From assembly GCA_964020155.1 (NCBI GenBank), contig OZ026564.1:50001-114000 (forward strand): a DNA stretch of 64,000 nt. Reading direction: 5' to 3'. A program made the translations under genes and the position numbers. How positions within the stretch are numbered: position 1 is the first letter of the stretch; the number at the start of each line of letters is the position of its first letter. Positions 40,159 to 64,000 of this stretch are shown here, piece by piece. The notes under the pieces are model-generated. The model was given only the letters and a program-made list of their open reading frames with translations. It did not search any database and was not told where the DNA came from. The stretch comes from Chondrilla cf. caribensis (Eukaryota > Porifera > Demospongiae > Chondrillida > Chondrillidae).

Positions 40159-40325
40159 TGTGTGTGTGGTTAAAGTGGTGTGTCATTCGGAGTTATGACT
40201 ATCCCAGGTCCAAAGTGCCTTAAAAAGTATCGTAATTTGTTGATGAGAAGAATAAAATGGAATGTTGACAAACGAGGTCGAATCGCTGAAAGTTAGTTGA
40301 AATCACTACTTGCACCTTCTTATCT

Positions 40326-40382
<57 letters not shown>

Positions 40383-40818
40383 CTGTTTACGTGTATGGGT
40401 TTCTGGGAGTGTGTGTAATATGTGAGGTTGACTTTGCATATTAGTATTCTACACGTGTTCACATACGTACACACCTTACTTTCTTGTCACACCTATCCTT
40501 TGTGTGTGTAGCTGAGGGTGATGAAGATGCTGTAGGCAATCAATCCTCCTGTCATCTTGTTTGGGAGGTGAGTTGCTTCTCCAGACCCTCCTTCAGCCAC
40601 CTCTACAGACCATGTGTATCCATCCTATGATCACTGCATATGTGTATTCTATACCTGTATACACGTAGGGTATTAGGGAAACCAGGAGTTTCTACACCTG
40701 GTCCATAAGGCAGTGCAAGAGTGAGCAGCAGGCTAAAGACCACTTGAAGAAAGTGGGTGCAGAATTCTACTGGGACTTGGCACTTAGTGGTGCCATCATT
40801 GAGAAGGACGATGAATGA
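36556..40818 (+). CDS. PRPF3: U4/U6 small nuclear ribonucleoprotein Prp3
   Basis: Component of the U4/U6.U5 tri-snRNP, needed for spliceosome assembly in the nucleus. Exons: 36556-36697, 36816-36952, 37019-37059, 37198-37396, 37485-37516, 37901-38095, 38779-39027, 39111-39246, 39464-39660, 39875-40107, 40208-40291, 40512-40567, 40669-40818; total 616 aa (human 683). The N-terminus is a PWI-type domain (KPWVSS at residues 11-16). Strong matches to human Prp3 include [50 protein letters not shown], the near-identical [19 protein letters not shown] and [10 protein letters not shown], and the C-terminal HLVWEG and YWDLAL. The low-complexity segment between PWI and the core is shorter than in vertebrates. 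Splicing after 40291 uses a GTTAGT donor and is the least certain junction. Introns carry a 22-bp minisatellite and (GT)n arrays beginning at donors 39028 and 40108. Confidence 0.95.
37600..37778. repeat. 24-bp repeat (3 copies) and (CCA)n
   Basis: GTACCATAGTGTGTGCAAGT repeats at 37617-37690, then CA and a pure (CCA)n run at 37735-37778, in the intron before PRPF3 exon 6. Confidence 0.85.
38112..38710. repeat. 22-bp minisatellite, about 27 copies
   Basis: Unit TGTGTGATAGGCGTGTGTTG plus GG, alternating GTGTTGG and GTATTGG variants. It fills the PRPF3 intron between exons 6 and 7. Confidence 0.95.
39028..39084. repeat. (GT)n array starting at a splice donor
   Basis: Occupies most of the 83-bp PRPF3 intron after exon 7. 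Confidence 0.9.
39668..39826. repeat. CCACACCCACTACACCA-type minisatellite
   Basis: Imperfect copies of CACCACACCCACTACACCAC, in the PRPF3 intron before exon 10. Confidence 0.8.
40108..40170. repeat. (GT)n array starting at a splice donor
   Basis: Fills most of the 100-bp PRPF3 intron after exon 10. Confidence 0.9.
40327..40380. repeat. (TG)n microsatellite
   Basis: TG run in the PRPF3 intron before exon 12. Confidence 0.95.
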
Positions 40819-40952
40819 TAATAACCGAGGGTGATGATGAATGGTGGTGTCAGCTGTGTGAATATCAATGAACTTCTGTGTTGGTTGCGACTGTTACGAT
40901 AGGAGTCGTGCTGCGGTTGATTCGGATCCGTGATGACGCAATCCAATCAAAT
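40819..40952. promoter_or_regulatory. Short spacer / RFK promoter region
   Basis: The 134 bp between the PRPF3 stop and the RFK start. A TGATGACGCAATCC stretch at 40931-40944 and the AATATGGCGGATG start context (YY1-like) are the only motif-like elements seen. Confidence 0.4.
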
Positions 40953-42544
<1,592 letters not shown>

Positions 42545-42862
42545 CAGTGTGTTGTCGTACTGATCACTGAGTTATTGCTTGGTTGTCAGTGTTTAATGGT
42601 CAATTGTATCTATCAGTCTTATTTATGAAAGAATAATTTATAATGTAAAAGTTAAGCATTCTGAGTCTGGTAGTTCAAGTTCGGATTGTTTCAATAGGAT
42701 AACTCGACAGCCAAGTGATGGTAGTTTGCGTGAGGTAGGTTTTCTCTGTTGATATTGATTGGACTCTAGGGTTAGGGTTAGGGCTACTGTATGCTCGAGA
42801 GTCCAATTGCGAGTTCAAATCGGATATGGAATCGGGTCTCAGATCTCGCCACTAGATTGAAA
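42545..42862. promoter_or_regulatory. RFK 3' end and GTF2H4 promoter region
   Basis: This 318-bp spacer contains three telomere-like TTAGGG units at 42766-42783, flanked by a 10-bp inverted repeat: ATTGGACTCT at 42758-42767 and AGAGTCCAAT at 42798-42807. The arms carry inverted CCAAT boxes 55-105 bp upstream of the GTF2H4 ATG, suiting an NF-Y-type promoter. Confidence 0.45.
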
Positions 42863-51035
<8,173 letters not shown>

Positions 51036-51600
51036 TCACTTTGAAATAATTGTTGTAGCGTGGGACTGTATTCTCTGATGAGTGGGGAGGGGTGAGGCCA
51101 AACAGAAGCGTAACATGCTGAACTGTAAATATTTTCAGAAGTGTGTGTTACCGTTACCCATCCAAGTATGGGAAATATAAGAAAAAGAATACATTATCTT
51201 CATGTCGGTAATAACTGCTGCTTTAATTTCAGCTAGATTTCACTGCAGTAGAACTCGCTAACTTCAATCAATCAATCAATCGATCCATCCATATGGATAT
51301 ATATCTCCCACACTGGAGTTCATTCCTATATAATCACAAAAAGAAAAAGTGTGCCAAGTCTATCTAAATTGTCGGACCATCTTAGGCGGGGTCTTCCTCT
51401 TGATCTTTTCCTTTCCATCTGTCCCTTGAAAACTCTTCTTCACTCTATCCCGGCTCATCTCCTCTGATCTAGCTTTCCACTTTTCTGCTTCCTTTTCGCC
51501 ACGTCCAAACTCCCTCTTGCTCTAACCTGTCCCTTATATCCTCATTTCTTAATCGATCCAATCTACTCACCTCTTTAATCCTCCTCAAAACATACATCTG
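51036..51600. other. GTF2H4 3' flank, no gene seen
   Basis: AT-rich sequence with a short (ATCA)n run at 51268-51285. No convincing coding exon or RNA gene was recognised. Confidence 0.5.
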
Positions 51601-51624
51601 TGTGGCTGCTAACTTATATAATAT

Positions 51625-52447
51625 ACTATAGTGAGTGGTATTAGTATACTGTAGTGAGTGGTATTAGTATACTGTAGTGAGTGGTATTAGTATACTGTAG
51701 TGAGTGGTATTAGTATACTATACATAGGCGGCGGAACAGGGGGGGCCAGGGGGGCCTTGGCCCCCCCACTCATCACAAAGGTGGGGCCAAGAATGTCTAT
51801 GTAGAGTATTGCATGCATGGACACAAGTGCAATATTAATCATGAGTTCAGCACCAAGGCCCCCCCACTTGCCAAAACATTCCTCCACCTATGTATAGTGA
51901 GTGGTATTAGTATACTATAGTGATTGGTATTAGTATACTATAGTGATTGGTATTAGTATACTATAGTGAGTGGTATTAGTATACTATAGTGAGTGGTATT
52001 AGTATACTATAGTGATTGGTATTAGTATACTATAGTGATTGGTATTAGTATACTATAGTGATTGGTATTAGTATACTATAGTGAGTGGTATTAGTATACT
52101 ATAGTGATTGGTATTAGTATACTATAGTGAGTGGTATTAGTATACTATAGTGAGTGGTATTAGTATACTGTAGTGATTGGTATTAGTATACTATAGTGAG
52201 TGGTATTAGTATACTATAGTGAGTGGTATTAGTATACTGTAGTGATTGGTATTAGTATACTATAGTGAGTGGTATTAGTATACTATAGTGAGTGGTATTA
52301 GTATACTGTAGTGATTGGTATTAGTATACTGTAGTGAGAGGTATTAGTATATTGTAGTGAGTGGTATTAGTATATTGTAGTGAGAGGTATTAGTATACTA
52401 TAGTGGATGGTATTAGTATACTTTAGTGATTGGTATTAGTATACTAT
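51625..52447. repeat. 23-bp AT-rich satellite, about 28 copies
   Basis: Unit TATAGTGAGTGGTATTAGTA plus TAC, with GAGTGG and GATTGG variants. It is interrupted once by an unrelated 170-bp element. Confidence 0.95.
51723..51892. mobile_element. MITE-like element nested in the satellite
   Basis: A 170-bp insertion with terminal inverted repeats CATAGGCGGCGGAA (left) and CATAGGTGGAGGAA (right, reverse complement), 12 of 14 bases matching. It is flanked by TATA at 51719-51722 and 51893-51896. Removing the element and one TATA restores a normal satellite unit, so TATA is a plausible target-site duplication. The inside is rich in G and C runs (GGGGGGCC/GGCCCCCCC) and has no transposase. Confidence 0.65.
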
Positions 52448-52879
52448 AGTAGACATATGGTAAATATTATCAGCATATCACTGAGCTGTGTTGCCTGGTC
52501 CACAGACCCCACATGCATCAACTGCTGACACTAGTGAATTTTTGATGTCTATTAATATTATGTAATGAAAAATGCAAACCTCGATCCTATGGTGATATTT
52601 TATAGCTTTCTATATACTATAGCAATGTAATAATAACATCAAATCACGTTAATTAAACCTGCGTAGTGTATTTGTGTAATGATAGTCTGAAAAAAAATTA
52701 TGATACATTTAAAGTATAATATTTCCCAGTTAATCTAAAATTATAAAAATCAATACTAAGTTCATGGACATGTGCATGGACTACCTTGTGATGATCATGT
52801 GATGATCATGTGATGATCATGTGTTGAGTGTTGTAATATTGTGTGGGTTCTTATCTAATCCCCTGTCTCTACTTGTCAC
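52448..52879. other. AT-rich 3' flank of the Calx-beta gene
   Basis: Very AT-rich stretch with a small triple repeat of TGATGATCATG at 52789-52823. No gene seen. Confidence 0.5.
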
Positions 52880-63942
<11,063 letters not shown>

Positions 63943-64000
63943 CTGGATGGCAAAGACAAGAGTGGAGTGTATGTAGTGTGTGTAATGGGTGTAGTGTGTG

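Overview
The window is animal nuclear DNA: multi-exon genes with GT/AG introns (many of 60-110 bp), long (TG)n/(CA)n arrays and many minisatellites. An early-branching metazoan, most likely a sponge, is inferred from a gene with ten Calx-beta domains and a cysteine-containing C-terminal region resembling sponge aggregation factors, and from the intron-poor three-CH filamins. No prokaryotic or viral gene was seen.

Layout, left to right. (1) 114-2868 (+): 3' part of a SNAPC4-like Myb protein. (2) 3505-13898 (+) and 14732-27427 (+): two tandem giant filamins, each with three calponin-homology (CH) domains followed by about 26 and 30 filamin repeats, the architecture of insect Jitterbug. (3) 28562-32093 (-): a complete NF45/ILF2-like DZF protein, head-to-head with (4) 32181-36402 (+): a TPR protein resembling the N-terminus of TTC3; only 87 bp separate the two start codons. 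(5) 36556-40818 (+): PRPF3. (6) 40953-42544 (+): riboflavin kinase. (7) 42863-51035 (+): GTF2H4, TFIIH p52. (8) 51036-52879: gene-free, AT-rich 23-bp satellite with a nested MITE-like element. (9) 52880-63942 (-), open at the right edge: the aggregation-factor-like Calx-beta gene, whose last five Calx-beta domains are encoded by near-identical tandem exon pairs.

Exon chains were built by hand from splice sites and reading phase. For filamin A, filamin B, NF45, the TPR protein, PRPF3, RFK and GTF2H4 every junction keeps frame; the predicted lengths are 3114, 3863, 391, 540, 616, 153 and 455 aa. The nuclear genes (SNAPC4, NF45, PRPF3, GTF2H4) form a loose group working in transcription and RNA processing. 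The filamins are cytoskeletal and the Calx-beta protein is probably extracellular.

The most interesting points are the recently amplified Calx-beta exon pairs with an intronic minisatellite and a variable N-glycosylation sequon, the paired Jitterbug-type filamins, and the repeated placement of 5' splice sites at the first GT of a (GT)n tract.
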